Under the pieces are notes generated by a model. That model saw only the letters and a list, made by a program, of their open reading frames with translations, was not told the origin of the DNA and searched no databases. A stretch of 64,000 bases of DNA. Origin: Pseudomonadales bacterium. Its GTDB lineage: Bacteria > Pseudomonadota > Gammaproteobacteria > Pseudomonadales > IMCC2047. Below, in pieces: positions 1 to 10,665 of this stretch (position 1 is its first letter; each line of letters opens with the position of its first letter). Made by a program: the position numbers and the translations under genes. The stretch lies in the NCBI GenBank assembly GCA_024234615.1, contig JACKNY010000001.1, forward strand, positions 462,501-526,500. The letters are read 5' to 3'.

Positions 1-63
<63 letters not shown>

Positions 64-64
<1 letters not shown>

Positions 65-146
65 GATTTGTGTTATGCGTCGTTGTGAAGATGCTCATGT
101 GCTACTCGCACACTACGCCTCTCCACGCCTAGCCTAACCCAAATCT
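64..146 (+). repeat. Spacer hairpin module, copy 1 (after tRNA-Ile)
   Basis: AGATTTG (64-70), starting on the last base of the tRNA CCA end, is complementary to CAAATCT (140-146). The pairing continues imperfectly inward through GTTA/TAAC. Internal motifs (ATGCG.CGTTG.GAA near the start, CGCCT.GCCTAAC near the end) recur after tRNA-Ala at 451-535. It is probably a structured processing or maturation element of the pre-rRNA. The role is inferred; the complementarity is visible. Confidence 0.6.
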
Positions 147-377
147 CCTCATAAGAGGTGAGTGGTGTGGTTAGCACGAAACACAGAAAGCCTGTGAGAA
201 TACGTGTTAACACCGGGGTACCGGTAACATGCTCGGTTAGGATTTTTTGTTCTGGACAAGGCGCGTGACGCCTGAGAGAGGGAATGTACGAGCAGGTACA
301 TGACCGACCGAATAGGAGCGCGCCCAGCGGAAGTGCCCTGGGGGTGCAACGCAGGCCAGGGCAAAAAAGACAAGCGA

Positions 378-453
378 GGGGCCATAGCTCAGCTGGGAGA
401 GCGCCTGCCTTGCACGCAGGAGGTCGGCGGTTCGATCCCGCCTGGCTCCACCA
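378..453 (+). tRNA. tRNA-Ala (UGC)
   Basis: This is a complete 76-nt cloverleaf. The acceptor strands are GGGGCCA and TGGCTCC, the anticodon loop is CTTGCAC with anticodon TGC, the T-loop is GGTTCGATCC, and CCA is encoded. The Ile-Ala pair between 16S and 23S is the standard arrangement in gammaproteobacterial rrn operons. The 313-nt stretch between the two tRNAs (65-377) is longer than in E. coli. Beyond the copy-1 hairpin I see no gene in it. Confidence 0.97.
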
Positions 454-535
454 AATTGAGTGATGCGGCGTTGCGAATTGGCTCACCTATTGTTAATAGG
501 CTTCGCCCATCCGCGCCTTGCCTAACTCAATTTGG
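451..535 (+). repeat. Spacer hairpin module, copy 2 (after tRNA-Ala)
   Basis: CCAAATTGAGT (451-461) and ACTCAATTTGG (525-535) form an 11-bp perfect inverted repeat that starts inside the tRNA CCA end. The interior shares ATGCGGCGTTGCGAA and GCCTTGCCTAAC-type motifs with copy 1 at 64-146. Each spacer tRNA is therefore followed by a related stem-loop. Its likely role is in tRNA 3' maturation or pre-rRNA folding, which is inference. Confidence 0.65.
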
Positions 536-610
536 CTTAGTAAAGCCGGTTGGTTGAGCGGGATAGGTAGGAAAGGTCGGCTCAAGGATGAAAGTAAAAG
601 GTTAGAGAAA

Positions 611-655
611 AGATCTAAGTGATTGGGGTTGATGAATCATTTAGATCTGGTTTTT
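611..655 (+). other. Strong hairpin followed by a T-run in the tRNA-Ala/23S spacer
   Basis: AGATCTAAGTGATT (611-624) pairs with AATCATTTAGATCT (635-648) through 14 bp with one G-U, and GGTTTTT follows. In isolation this resembles an intrinsic terminator. Inside an rrn operon, and just before a boxA, it is more likely a processing hairpin or a site that antitermination must read through. A second stem-loop lies at 778-812 (CTTAAC/GTTAAG around GAGAAGT/ACTTCTC). Confidence 0.5.
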
Positions 656-677
656 AACCAGGAACCGTAAGGTTCAA

Positions 678-689
678 TGCTCTTTAACA
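678..689 (+). promoter_or_regulatory. boxA antitermination site in the rrn spacer
   Basis: TGCTCTTTAACA matches the boxA sequence of gammaproteobacterial rrn operons, which NusB/NusE bind to stop Rho-dependent termination of untranslated rRNA. It lies in the 452-nt stretch between tRNA-Ala and 23S (454-905), which holds no gene. Confidence 0.8.
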
Positions 690-898
690 ATATGGTTATG
701 TGATAGCTTGTATGCAAGCGGCATGGAAATGACGAATCAGTAATGGTTTGAAATGACTGTGCAGTATGCAAACAAAACTTAACGAGAAGTTTAGCGACTT
801 CTCAATGTTAAGGTAGTAATACGATTCTCTGAGTGTGTGCAAACACATTCATCAAGCGTATATCTGGCGTAAATGATCAACTCAAGACACTGTTTTGG

Positions 899-3798
<2,900 letters not shown>

Positions 3799-3939
3799 GC
3801 CAAAGCGGTGTTGTAGGGATAAAGCCAGATCAACAAGCACAGATATACGATAAGAGAAACGTATTGATCACATAGCCGTATTGTTAAAGTGCATTGTGCT
3901 CCTTCGCGGTGCGAAGGAGTGGCAAAGCACGAAAGGTTT

Positions 3940-4058
3940 TGCCTGACGACCATAGAGAGTTGGAACCACCTGATCCCATGCCGAACTCAGAAGTGAAATG
4001 ACTCATCGCCGATGGTAGTGTGGGGTCTCCCCATGTGAGAGTAGGTCATCGTCAGGCT
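3940..4058 (+). rRNA. rrf: 5S ribosomal RNA
   Basis: The ends GCCTGACGAC and GTCGTCAGGC-type sequence pair with each other. The interior carries CCATGCCGAACTCAGAAGTG and GGTAGTGTGGGGTCTCCCC, both diagnostic of bacterial 5S. The length is about 119 nt. The 23S-5S spacer contains an 8-bp hairpin CTCCTTCG/CGAAGGAG at 3899-3919. Confidence 0.97.
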
Positions 4059-4065
4059 TTAAATT

Positions 4066-4102
4066 AAAACCCCAGCCGGTTAATTCCGGCTGGGGTTTTT
4101 TA
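4066..4102 (+). terminator. Intrinsic terminator of the rrn operon
   Basis: CCCCAGCCGG (4070-4079) pairs perfectly with CCGGCTGGGG (4086-4095). TTTTTTATT follows, and AAAA precedes the stem. It sits 8 nt after 5S and ends the operon. Confidence 0.95.
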
Positions 4103-4122
4103 TTGGCGGGCAAAAATGATGG

Positions 4123-4150
4123 ATAAAAAAGGCTACCGAAAGGCAGCCTT
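4123..4150 (-). terminator. Intrinsic terminator of phaC
   Basis: Read on the minus strand, AAGGCTGCC and GGTAGCCTT form a 9-bp stem with one wobble and a TTTC loop, followed by TTTTATCC. It lies 26 bp after the phaC stop. This terminator and the rrn terminator face each other in the convergent gap. Confidence 0.85.
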
Positions 4151-4175
4151 AATGTACAACGGTGATAGTTGCTAT

Positions 4176-5975
4176 TTACGGCTCAAGCACGTATTCACCC
4201 GGAGCGTCTTTAATTGCTTTATAGCCTTTGGCCGCATTTCCGGTTCGAGGCGGCTTGCGCTGTTCAGACATTTGTTGGTCAAGCCATTGATTCCAAACTG
4301 GCCACCATGATCCCTGGTTGGAGTCCATGCTATCTTGCCAGGTCTCGGCACAGATGTATTTGTCGCGCGGCTTGCGAGTATGCACTTGATAGCTGCGGCG
4401 TGGATGGCTTGGGCCGCTGATAATGCCAGCGTTGTGGCCACCTGAGGTCAATAAGAACGTCAATTCGTCGTTAGTAAGCTGATGTAGTTTATAAACGGAC
4501 TTCCATGGAGCGACATGATCTGTTTGTGTGCCAACCACAAACATAGGTGCCTCTATGTCCGATAGCGAAACCTTACGGCCATTGACTTCATAGTGTCCCA
4601 GTGCCAGTTCATTATCCAGATACATTTTTCGTAGATATTCATGATGCATCTGATAGGGCATTCTTGTGCCGTCGGCATTCCAGGCCATTAGATCGTTCAT
4701 AAAGCTTTCTTCACCATGAAAATAGCGCTGAATCATGGGTCCCCAGATCAAATCTCCTGGCCGTAGCGCTTTAAACGCATCGCCCATGTTGTCAGCATCC
4801 AGATAACCTTGCTTCCACATTAAGCTCTCCAGAAAGGCCAAATGGCTGTCGCTTAGGAAACGCTTGATGTCGCCAGGCTCTGAAAAATCGGCCTGTGCAG
4901 CGAGCAGTGTGATTGAGTTAATGATGCCGTTGTTTTGACCGGCAAGCGCGGCTGCACCGATCAGCAGTAAGGTGCCGCCGATACAGTAGCCAACAGTATT
5001 AACCTTAGCACCTGGCACAATTGCTTGGATAGCCTTTAGGGACTCCATTAACCCCAAGTCGAGATAGGAGTTCATTCCCAAATCGCGCTCCTTTTCTGTG
5101 GGGTTTTTCCAGGAAATCATGAAGACAGTTTTACCCTGGTCAACTAGGTATTTCACCATGGAGTTTTTGGGTGAAAGATCCAAAATATAGTATTTCATTA
5201 TCCAGGGCGGCACGAACAGTATGGGTTCTTTTCCTACCAACTCAGTGGAAGGGCTATATTGAATTAATTCAATGAGCTGATTTTGATAAACGACTTTACC
5301 TGGACTAATGCCAATATTTTTCCCTACGACAAATTGGTCGGAGCCTGGCGCATCGTTACTGCCGTTTTCCTGTTTTACATCCTGAATTAGATTTTCAAGT
5401 CCGCGTTTTAGATTTGCACCTTGCTCGGACTTGGTTTTCTGAATTATCTCAGGGTTGGTAATGGGAAAATTAGCAGGTGATAGCAGCCCCAAGATTTGCT
5501 CATTAATGAAGTTAACCATTTCTTCATGATCTTTGGTGAGGCCATCGACATTGCCGGTCGCCTCCTTAAACCACTGCTGCGCTAGCAAGTAAGACTGCGA
5601 GAAAAAATTAAAGGGGAAGCTATTCCATCCCTCAGTGCTGAAAGTTCTATCCTTGATGGATGATGGTGGGTCTAGTTCAATACCATTACCCTTTATCGAT
5701 TCTGCGGTATAGGTACCGAGGTTATAGAGCTTGCCCCCTAAACTTTGTATCAGTTGCAGCTGTTTTCCAGGTGAGAGAGATAGGTGGCCGAGCCAATCAA
5801 TATAGGCATTTATCAGGCCAATGGGGGACATGCCCTTGGTGATTTTGGCGATGGCTGCACGAAACTCTTGGTTCATACGCGCGGCAGACTCGTCATCCAG
5901 TACTTTAAAGTCACTGATCAAATTGTTCAGTTGGTCGACAAATTCAGTTGTTTTTGTTTGCGCCTGTTCGGGCAT
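4176..5975 (-). CDS. phaC: Class I poly(3-hydroxyalkanoate) synthase PhaC
   Basis: PhaC polymerises (R)-3-hydroxyacyl-CoA, mainly hydroxybutyryl-CoA, into storage polyester at the granule surface. The product is about 599 aa, the usual class I length. The N-terminal synthase domain is followed by an alpha/beta-hydrolase core. The lipase-like box GYCIGG holds the nucleophilic Cys, and the other triad members lie in TQTDHVAPW (Asp) and SGGHNAGII (His). ATG at 5975 is chosen because GGAG stands 6 nt before it. The upstream ATG (5987) and TTG (6002) lack such a site. No phaA, phaB or phasin is adjacent. A MaoC-type hydratase at 22282 could in principle supply (R)-hydroxyacyl-CoA, but it is far away. 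Confidence 0.95.
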   Translation of the reverse strand: MPEQAQTKTTEFVDQLNNLISDFKVLDDESAARMNQEFRAAIAKITKGMSPIGLINAYIDWLGHLSLSPGKQLQLIQSLGGKLYNLGTYTAESIKGNGIELDPPSSIKDRTFSTEGWNSFPFNFFSQSYLLAQQWFKEATGNVDGLTKDHEEMVNFINEQILGLLSPANFPITNPEIIQKTKSEQGANLKRGLENLIQDVKQENGSNDAPGSDQFVVGKNIGISPGKVVYQNQLIELIQYSPSTELVGKEPILFVPPWIMKYYILDLSPKNSMVKYLVDQGKTVFMISWKNPTEKERDLGMNSYLDLGLMESLKAIQAIVPGAKVNTVGYCIGGTLLLIGAAALAGQNNGIINSITLLAAQADFSEPGDIKRFLSDSHLAFLESLMWKQGYLDADNMGDAFKALRPGDLIWGPMIQRYFHGEESFMNDLMAWNADGTRMPYQMHHEYLRKMYLDNELALGHYEVNGRKVSLSDIEAPMFVVGTQTDHVAPWKSVYKLHQLTNDELTFLLTSGGHNAGIISGPSHPRRSYQVHTRKPRDKYICAETWQDSMDSNQGSWWPVWNQWLDQQMSEQRKPPRTGNAAKGYKAIKDAPGEYVLEP

Positions 5976-6123
5976 TGTTAACTCCATTATTGTGCGGTGC
6001 AAAATTTTTTTAATTCTATAGTTTTTTAGTAAAAGATCAAAGCTTTATCGTTATTTTTGCTAGTGAGCATTATAGAATAGAGCGTATTTTGATCTAATTG
6101 AGTTAAAGCCGCTCATCTCTGGG

Positions 6124-6152
6124 TTGGCAAACACCATTTTAACCGCTATAGT
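6124..6152 (+). promoter_or_regulatory. Predicted sigma-70 promoter of the leuA leader
   Basis: TTGGCA (6124-6129) and TATAGT (6147-6152) are separated by exactly 17 bp. The start point would be near 6159, about 27 nt before the leader peptide ATG and 270 nt before leuA. The prediction rests on consensus match and position only. Confidence 0.5.
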
Positions 6153-6185
6153 GCAGACGAGAGTATTTTAATTTATTCATTTACT

Positions 6186-6293
6186 ATGACCTATTCAATC
6201 AAACATTACGCTATTTTTAAAGCTTGTGGTTGCACCGTGGCGGCATCGGCCTATTTAGCCGTTACTCAATTGCTTCATCTTCTGCTGCCTTAG
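6186..6293 (+). CDS. leuA leader peptide (leucine-rich, 35 aa)
   Basis: This short reading frame sits between a predicted promoter and leuA. It ends with TTG CTT CAT CTT CTG CTG CCT TAG, so five of the last seven sense codons are leucine. Leucine-codon clusters in a leader before leucine biosynthesis genes are the hallmark of ribosome-mediated attenuation. The hairpin CTGCC/GGCAG (loop TTAG) overlaps the stop codon, where a stalled ribosome would block it. Two points weaken the call. No good Shine-Dalgarno is seen (the purine run GAGAG is 22 nt from ATG), and no classical GC-rich terminator with a T-run follows. The mechanism could therefore be non-canonical. Confidence 0.6.
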   Translation: MTYSIKHYAIFKACGCTVAASAYLAVTQLLHLLLP

Positions 6294-6375
6294 GGCAGAT
6301 AATCTTCTATATCCCCTAGTCAGTTTCATTTAGTTAGTTCCCAATTTTTATTTTATAACCTGCGACGTTTTGTGG

Positions 6376-6404
6376 TTTAGCACGTCTGTCTGCGTGGTTA
6401 TAAT
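6376..6404 (+). promoter_or_regulatory. Possible second leuA promoter
   Basis: A perfect TATAAT lies at 6399-6404, with a poor -35 (TTTAGC, 6376-6381) at 17-bp spacing. If used, it would start transcription near 6411 and bypass the leader. The match could be chance in AT-rich DNA. Confidence 0.25.
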
Positions 6405-6428
6405 AGCTGAGTTAAGATGGAGTTAAAA

Positions 6429-7976
6429 ATGACCAAAGAACGCTTAATTATATTTGATACTACTTTGCGTGACGGTGAACAAAGCCCTGGCGCTTCAATG
6501 ACCAAAAATGAAAAAGTACGTATTGCCAAAGCGCTGGAAAAAATGCGTGTAGATGTTATCGAGGCTGGTTTTGCAATCGCCAGTATAGGCGATTTTGAAG
6601 CTGTAAGAGCGGTCGCTGAAGCCGTGAAGGAAAGTAGAGTTTGTAGCTTGGCAAGGGCCAATGTGGCAGATATAGAGCGTGCCGCCGAGGCGTTGAAGCC
6701 AGCTAAAGCAGCAAGGATTCATACCTTTATTGCAACGTCGCCTATCCATATGAAATACAAGCTGAAGATGACCCCCGAACAGGTACATACTCAGGCGGTC
6801 AGTGCCGTTAAATTGGCGCGACAATTTACCGATGATGTTGAGTTTTCACTGGAAGATGCCAGTCGCTCCGAGTTTGAGTTTATGTGTCGCGTGATTGAAG
6901 CGGTGATTACTGCAGGGGCAAACACCATTAACATTCCTGACACTGTTGGTTATGGTGAACCGCTCGAGTATGGTCAGATCATTGGTCGGCTGATTCAAAA
7001 TGTGCCTAACGCTGACAAAGCAGTATTCTCGGTCCACTGTCATAATGATTTGGGTTTGGCGGTAGCTAATTCGTTATCGGCAGTAGTGAATGGGGCGCGA
7101 CAGGTCGAATGCACTATTAATGGTTTAGGCGAACGTGCGGGTAATGCAGCGCTAGAAGAAGTTGTAATGGCGGTGAAAACCCGGCGTGATATATTTCCGG
7201 TAGAAACGGGTATCGATACTACCCAAATTGTACCGGCCTCCCGGTTGGTCGCTAGTGTGACAGGGTTTCCGGTACAACCGAATAAGGCCATTGTCGGTGC
7301 TAATGCCTTTGCACACGAGTCTGGTATTCACCAGGATGGCGTTTTGAAGTTTCGAGAAACTTACGAGATTATGCGTGCCGAAGATGTGGGTTGGAATACG
7401 AATAAGCTGGTGCTAGGCAAGCATTCGGGACGTGCCGCTGTGAAGGCGCGTTTTGAGGAGTTAGGTATTGAATTTACTAACCAGGAAGAACTTAATGAGG
7501 CCTTTACTCGCTTTAAAGCACTTGCGGACAAGAAGCACGAAATTTTCGATGAAGATTTACAAGCACTGGTGACAGATGTACAGGAAGCACATATTGAGGA
7601 CTTGTACCAACTGGATTTTTTGGAAGTTACCTCGAAAACGGATAGTACACCCAATGCCAAGCTAGCCTTAAATGTTGGCGGTGAAATAAAACATGCCGAA
7701 GCGGAGGGTAGTGGGCCGGTGGATGCGACTTACCGAGCCATTGAATCAATTGTTGATAGTGGCACCAATCTGCAGCTGTATTCTGTCAATGCGATTACTA
7801 GTGGAACTGATTCGCAGGGAGAAGTGACGGTGCGGTTAGAGAAGGGCGGCAGGATAGTGAATGGTATGGGTGCAGATACCGATATTGTTATTGCTTCGGC
7901 GAAGGCGTATCTGAACGCACTTAACATTATTCTTTCCAAAACAACGCGCGCCCACCCGCAGGTGGAAGGTGTTTAA
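6429..7976 (+). CDS. leuA: 2-isopropylmalate synthase LeuA
   Basis: LeuA condenses acetyl-CoA with 2-oxoisovalerate, the committed step of leucine synthesis. The N-terminal TIM barrel opens with IIFDTTLRDGEQSPG (metal-binding Asp and catalytic Arg). It carries the metal-binding HCHNDLG and the motifs GLGERAGN and HESGIHQDG. The C-terminal third is the LeuA dimerisation/allosteric domain that binds leucine. The length is about 515 aa, normal for the HMGL-like LeuA1 type. ATG 6429 is preferred over ATG 6417 because GGAG (6419-6422) is 6 nt before it and E. coli LeuA starts at the same place. Downstream genes on the same strand (7994, 8710) suggest a transcription unit. Confidence 0.97.
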   Translation: MTKERLIIFDTTLRDGEQSPGASMTKNEKVRIAKALEKMRVDVIEAGFAIASIGDFEAVRAVAEAVKESRVCSLARANVADIERAAEALKPAKAARIHTFIATSPIHMKYKLKMTPEQVHTQAVSAVKLARQFTDDVEFSLEDASRSEFEFMCRVIEAVITAGANTINIPDTVGYGEPLEYGQIIGRLIQNVPNADKAVFSVHCHNDLGLAVANSLSAVVNGARQVECTINGLGERAGNAALEEVVMAVKTRRDIFPVETGIDTTQIVPASRLVASVTGFPVQPNKAIVGANAFAHESGIHQDGVLKFRETYEIMRAEDVGWNTNKLVLGKHSGRAAVKARFEELGIEFTNQEELNEAFTRFKALADKKHEIFDEDLQALVTDVQEAHIEDLYQLDFLEVTSKTDSTPNAKLALNVGGEIKHAEAEGSGPVDATYRAIESIVDSGTNLQLYSVNAITSGTDSQGEVTVRLEKGGRIVNGMGADTDIVIASAKAYLNALNIILSKTTRAHPQVEGV

Positions 7977-7993
7977 TACCTAAGGGGAAGGGT

Positions 7994-8710
7994 TTGAATC
8001 CAATTGTGCGGCAGCAATATCTCGACGCCCTGGGTATCCAAACGTGGTTACCCAGGGTCGTTTTGCCTGGAGCAAAGTTGCCTCCAGCGTTAAATTTTAT
8101 ATTGGATGAGAAAGCCGCACCGATTGCGTTCGATAATAAAGCGGCGAAAATAGAGGTGACGGCAGTTGGGCGCATGGAGCATGCTGTAACGGATAGGGGG
8201 TTAGCAGAGCCAATAGCGGATCAGGGTGGCCACCAGTTCCGCTTGGTCTCGATGCTCTATCCTGGTCATTGTATGGTCATCAGTGATTTTTCCGCCGAAA
8301 CGGATGCCCATATGACCAGTGCACAACACAGGCTTCTGTCGGATATGCTGTTAGTTCTGGGCGTGACTGATCCTGAGTCGGCAAAGCCAGTTTTTTTTGA
8401 TTGGCCAATGCAAAATCAGCAGGTCGATCAAAGCACAGCAGCAGCGTTGGAGGCCATGCAAGCATTTTTAAACACCCAGGTTGATGGGCAAAAATTAAGG
8501 TTTGTTCTGATCATGGGTGAGACAGCCGGTCGCTATATATTGCCGCACGAAGCGGAGTTAGCCAATGCGCAGGGGAAACTCTGGTCGATTATGGACTACC
8601 CCGCGTTAATCACTGACAGTATTGATCACATACTAGCGCAGCCATTATGCAAGCGAGATGTGTGGCGTGACATTCAACCCCTGTGTCGACTCGCTGCGAA
8701 TGGCACCTGA
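7994..8710 (+). CDS. HolD-like (DNA polymerase III psi-type) protein, uncertain
   Basis: The product is 238 aa. Its N-terminus (YLDALGIQTWLPR, about residues 9-21) resembles the chi-binding segment of E. coli HolD, where a short helix carries LGI..W..R. Like holD, the gene lies immediately before rimI. The rest is soluble, lacks recognisable catalytic motifs and is much longer than E. coli psi (137 aa). The start is TTG at 7994, supported by AAGGGGAAGG just upstream. GTG at 8006 is an alternative. The stop TGA overlaps the rimI ATG (TGATG), which implies translational coupling. A psi-like clamp-loader role is inferred from position and the N-terminal motif only. Confidence 0.5.
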   Translation: MNPIVRQQYLDALGIQTWLPRVVLPGAKLPPALNFILDEKAAPIAFDNKAAKIEVTAVGRMEHAVTDRGLAEPIADQGGHQFRLVSMLYPGHCMVISDFSAETDAHMTSAQHRLLSDMLLVLGVTDPESAKPVFFDWPMQNQQVDQSTAAALEAMQAFLNTQVDGQKLRFVLIMGETAGRYILPHEAELANAQGKLWSIMDYPALITDSIDHILAQPLCKRDVWRDIQPLCRLAANGT

Positions 8711-9174
8711 TGGCAGCATTTGATTTTCCGAAGGAGTTTCATCTCAGGCCGATGGAGCAGCAGGATTTGGCGAGCGTATTAGCTATCGAACGGCGTGTTT
8801 ATGACTTTCCCTGGACAACAGAAAATTTTGCCAGTTGTATAACTGCTAACTATGAGTGCTGGATGCTCATGTGTGATAATACGCACGCTGGACATGCCGT
8901 TTTATCGGTGGCCGCTGGTGAGGCTCATTTGCTCAATATTAGCGTTGATAGCGTCTACCAAAGGCGTGGGTTGGGAAGATCGCTGCTTCGATTTATGCTC
9001 GCTAGAGCCGAACAAAGAGGCGCAAAAGTGGTCTTTTTGGAGGTCAGGGTTTCTAATCGCGCCGCATTTCAGCTGTATCAGTCGGAAGGATTTAATGAAA
9101 TAGGGACTCGTAAAGGTTATTATCCAGCGCAGAAAGCACGAGAAGATGCGATGGTTTTAGCCATTGAACTATAA
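8710..9174 (+). CDS. rimI: Ribosomal protein bS18 N-alpha-acetyltransferase RimI
   Basis: This 154-aa GNAT-fold enzyme acetylates the N-terminal alanine of ribosomal protein S18 with acetyl-CoA. The acetyl-CoA pyrophosphate loop is QRRGLGRSLL, the preceding strand is HLLNISVD, and the C-terminal part has LEVRVSNRAAFQLYQSEGF followed by KGYY, as in RimI. The ATG overlaps the stop of the upstream gene by one base. The longer frame from GTG 8683 would overlap that gene further and is not used. Neighbours match the conserved holD-rimI pairing. Confidence 0.92.
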   Translation: MAAFDFPKEFHLRPMEQQDLASVLAIERRVYDFPWTTENFASCITANYECWMLMCDNTHAGHAVLSVAAGEAHLLNISVDSVYQRRGLGRSLLRFMLARAEQRGAKVVFLEVRVSNRAAFQLYQSEGFNEIGTRKGYYPAQKAREDAMVLAIEL

Positions 9175-9245
9175 AAATATGCGCGAATGCTGCGAAGCTT
9201 TCCTATAATTAAAAAATCGCCGTGGCCCGGCTAAGTGAATCAAAG

Positions 9246-10067
9246 ATGCCTAGAAGAGATGAAGACGATATAGACGTGATGTCCGGTTTATCAGTAGACC
9301 GCGATGATGCGCGCTATCGACAACAATCCAGGCAAGGACAACCAGCAGCTGGTGCAACGTCAAATAGTGGAAGGGCTACTTCGGTGGGCATAGCGAAATC
9401 AAACGGTCGTCCGTGGATATTCTCTCTTGTCATCATTACGTTGTTACTGGTTTGTGGGGTGCTTGCGTTCCAGGTATGGCAGGTCAGTAGCCGGTCTGAG
9501 GCAACGGAAAATGAATTAAGCTCAGCAATCAAACGAATTGACCAACTCAGCCATGAAGTGTTTGCAACTGGGTCAAGTGTAACGCAGTCAGGTAGTGTCA
9601 TTGAGGAAAAATTTAAGTTTTTTGATTCGGAAATTCGTAAGCTCTGGGATGTTTCCTATAAGCGTAATAAAACTGCTATTGAACAAAATACCGATAAACT
9701 CAAAACGATCGAAACCAGTCTTAAAAACGCCACTGGGGAGATGAAGACCAGTCAGACAAAATTAAGTGCTTTGGAAAAACAACAAACAGAGTTCACCGCT
9801 AAGCTGAAACAGGTGAATAGTCAGTTGATGGCTGAAAATACAACTTTGAGAGCGTCGGTAGAAGATCATTCCGAACAATTGCTGTTATTGAGAAGTGAGC
9901 TGGAGATTATTCAAAATCGCTTGAAAGATGCGCCCAAGGATTTGGCGAAGCGACTCCAGTCTAATGAAGAAGCCATCGAGGCAATTGATGCCGCCCGGCG
10001 TCAATTAGTCAGTAGCATCACTCAGTTGCAAAACAGGGTGAATCAATTACAGAGTGGCGCTAAATAG
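9246..10067 (+). CDS. Single-pass membrane coiled-coil protein, function unknown
   Basis: The product is 273 aa. A charged, disordered N-terminus of about 60 residues is followed by one transmembrane helix (WIFSLVIITLLLVCGVLAF region, about 56-78). A long heptad-rich coiled coil then runs to the C-terminus (about 90-273), rich in K/E/Q with regular Leu spacing. The topology is probably N-in, with the coiled coil in the periplasm. No family is recognised. It lies on the leuA-rimI strand 71 bp after rimI. The ATG at 9246 is preferred. A GTG at 9222 is also in frame, and neither has a strong ribosome-binding site. Confidence 0.7.
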   Translation: MPRRDEDDIDVMSGLSVDRDDARYRQQSRQGQPAAGATSNSGRATSVGIAKSNGRPWIFSLVIITLLLVCGVLAFQVWQVSSRSEATENELSSAIKRIDQLSHEVFATGSSVTQSGSVIEEKFKFFDSEIRKLWDVSYKRNKTAIEQNTDKLKTIETSLKNATGEMKTSQTKLSALEKQQTEFTAKLKQVNSQLMAENTTLRASVEDHSEQLLLLRSELEIIQNRLKDAPKDLAKRLQSNEEAIEAIDAARRQLVSSITQLQNRVNQLQSGAK

Positions 10068-10247
10068 TCCTATAGAACCTGCTGGCATCTGCCTCTAGTT
10101 ATTTTTCTAAGGTGAGGCTCGACTAACTTAATGGCGGTTATCATAGGGATTTGCTTGTGCTAAACCTAGTGGTAAGATGCGCGTTAAGCCGCATAAGGTG
10201 TAATCAACATGGCTCTTGGTAAGCCTACAATAAGAGGAAATGGCCCG

Positions 10248-10598
10248 ATGAAAAAAATATTGGTTTCTGTCACTTTTGCGTTAAGTGTTCTTGGCGCTGG
10301 ATATGCAATTGCAGAATCTTGCTCAGAGCCGAATGACGTACAGCTGCCTGATGGCGCGAGCGCCTCGACGGATGAAATGGTGGCGGGGCAGCAGGCGGTT
10401 AAAAAATATATTGCTGACGGGGAAGCTTTTTTGAGTTGCATGGAAAAAGAGGAAAAGGCCAACGCTGATAGCTTAACCGATGAGGCAAAAAAAGCTAATG
10501 TTGAACGTTATAATGTGGTCGTTGATAAGATGCAGGTTTTGGCACAAAACTTCAATGAACAGATTAAAGCCTATAAAGCAGCACAAGCAGAGCAATAG
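10248..10598 (+). CDS. Small periplasmic protein with signal peptide
   Basis: The product is 116 aa. It begins MKKILVSVTFALSVLGAG and carries a signal peptide ending AIA-ES (cleavage near residue 23). The mature part has two Cys (in SCSEP and LSCMEK), which could form a disulfide, and is otherwise helical, charged and Ala/Lys-rich. AGAGGA about 9 nt upstream supports ATG 10248 over ATG 10209. The function is unknown. A weak hairpin (GTGACCG/CGGTCAC, 10613-10642) lies in the convergent gap after it. Confidence 0.75.
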   Translation: MKKILVSVTFALSVLGAGYAIAESCSEPNDVQLPDGASASTDEMVAGQQAVKKYIADGEAFLSCMEKEEKANADSLTDEAKKANVERYNVVVDKMQVLAQNFNEQIKAYKAAQAEQ

Positions 10599-10665
10599 CT
10601 AATAGGTTAGCCGTGACCGTTAATAAATATATTGGCGGTCACCAGTGCCTTCCGTGCTAAAGCCC

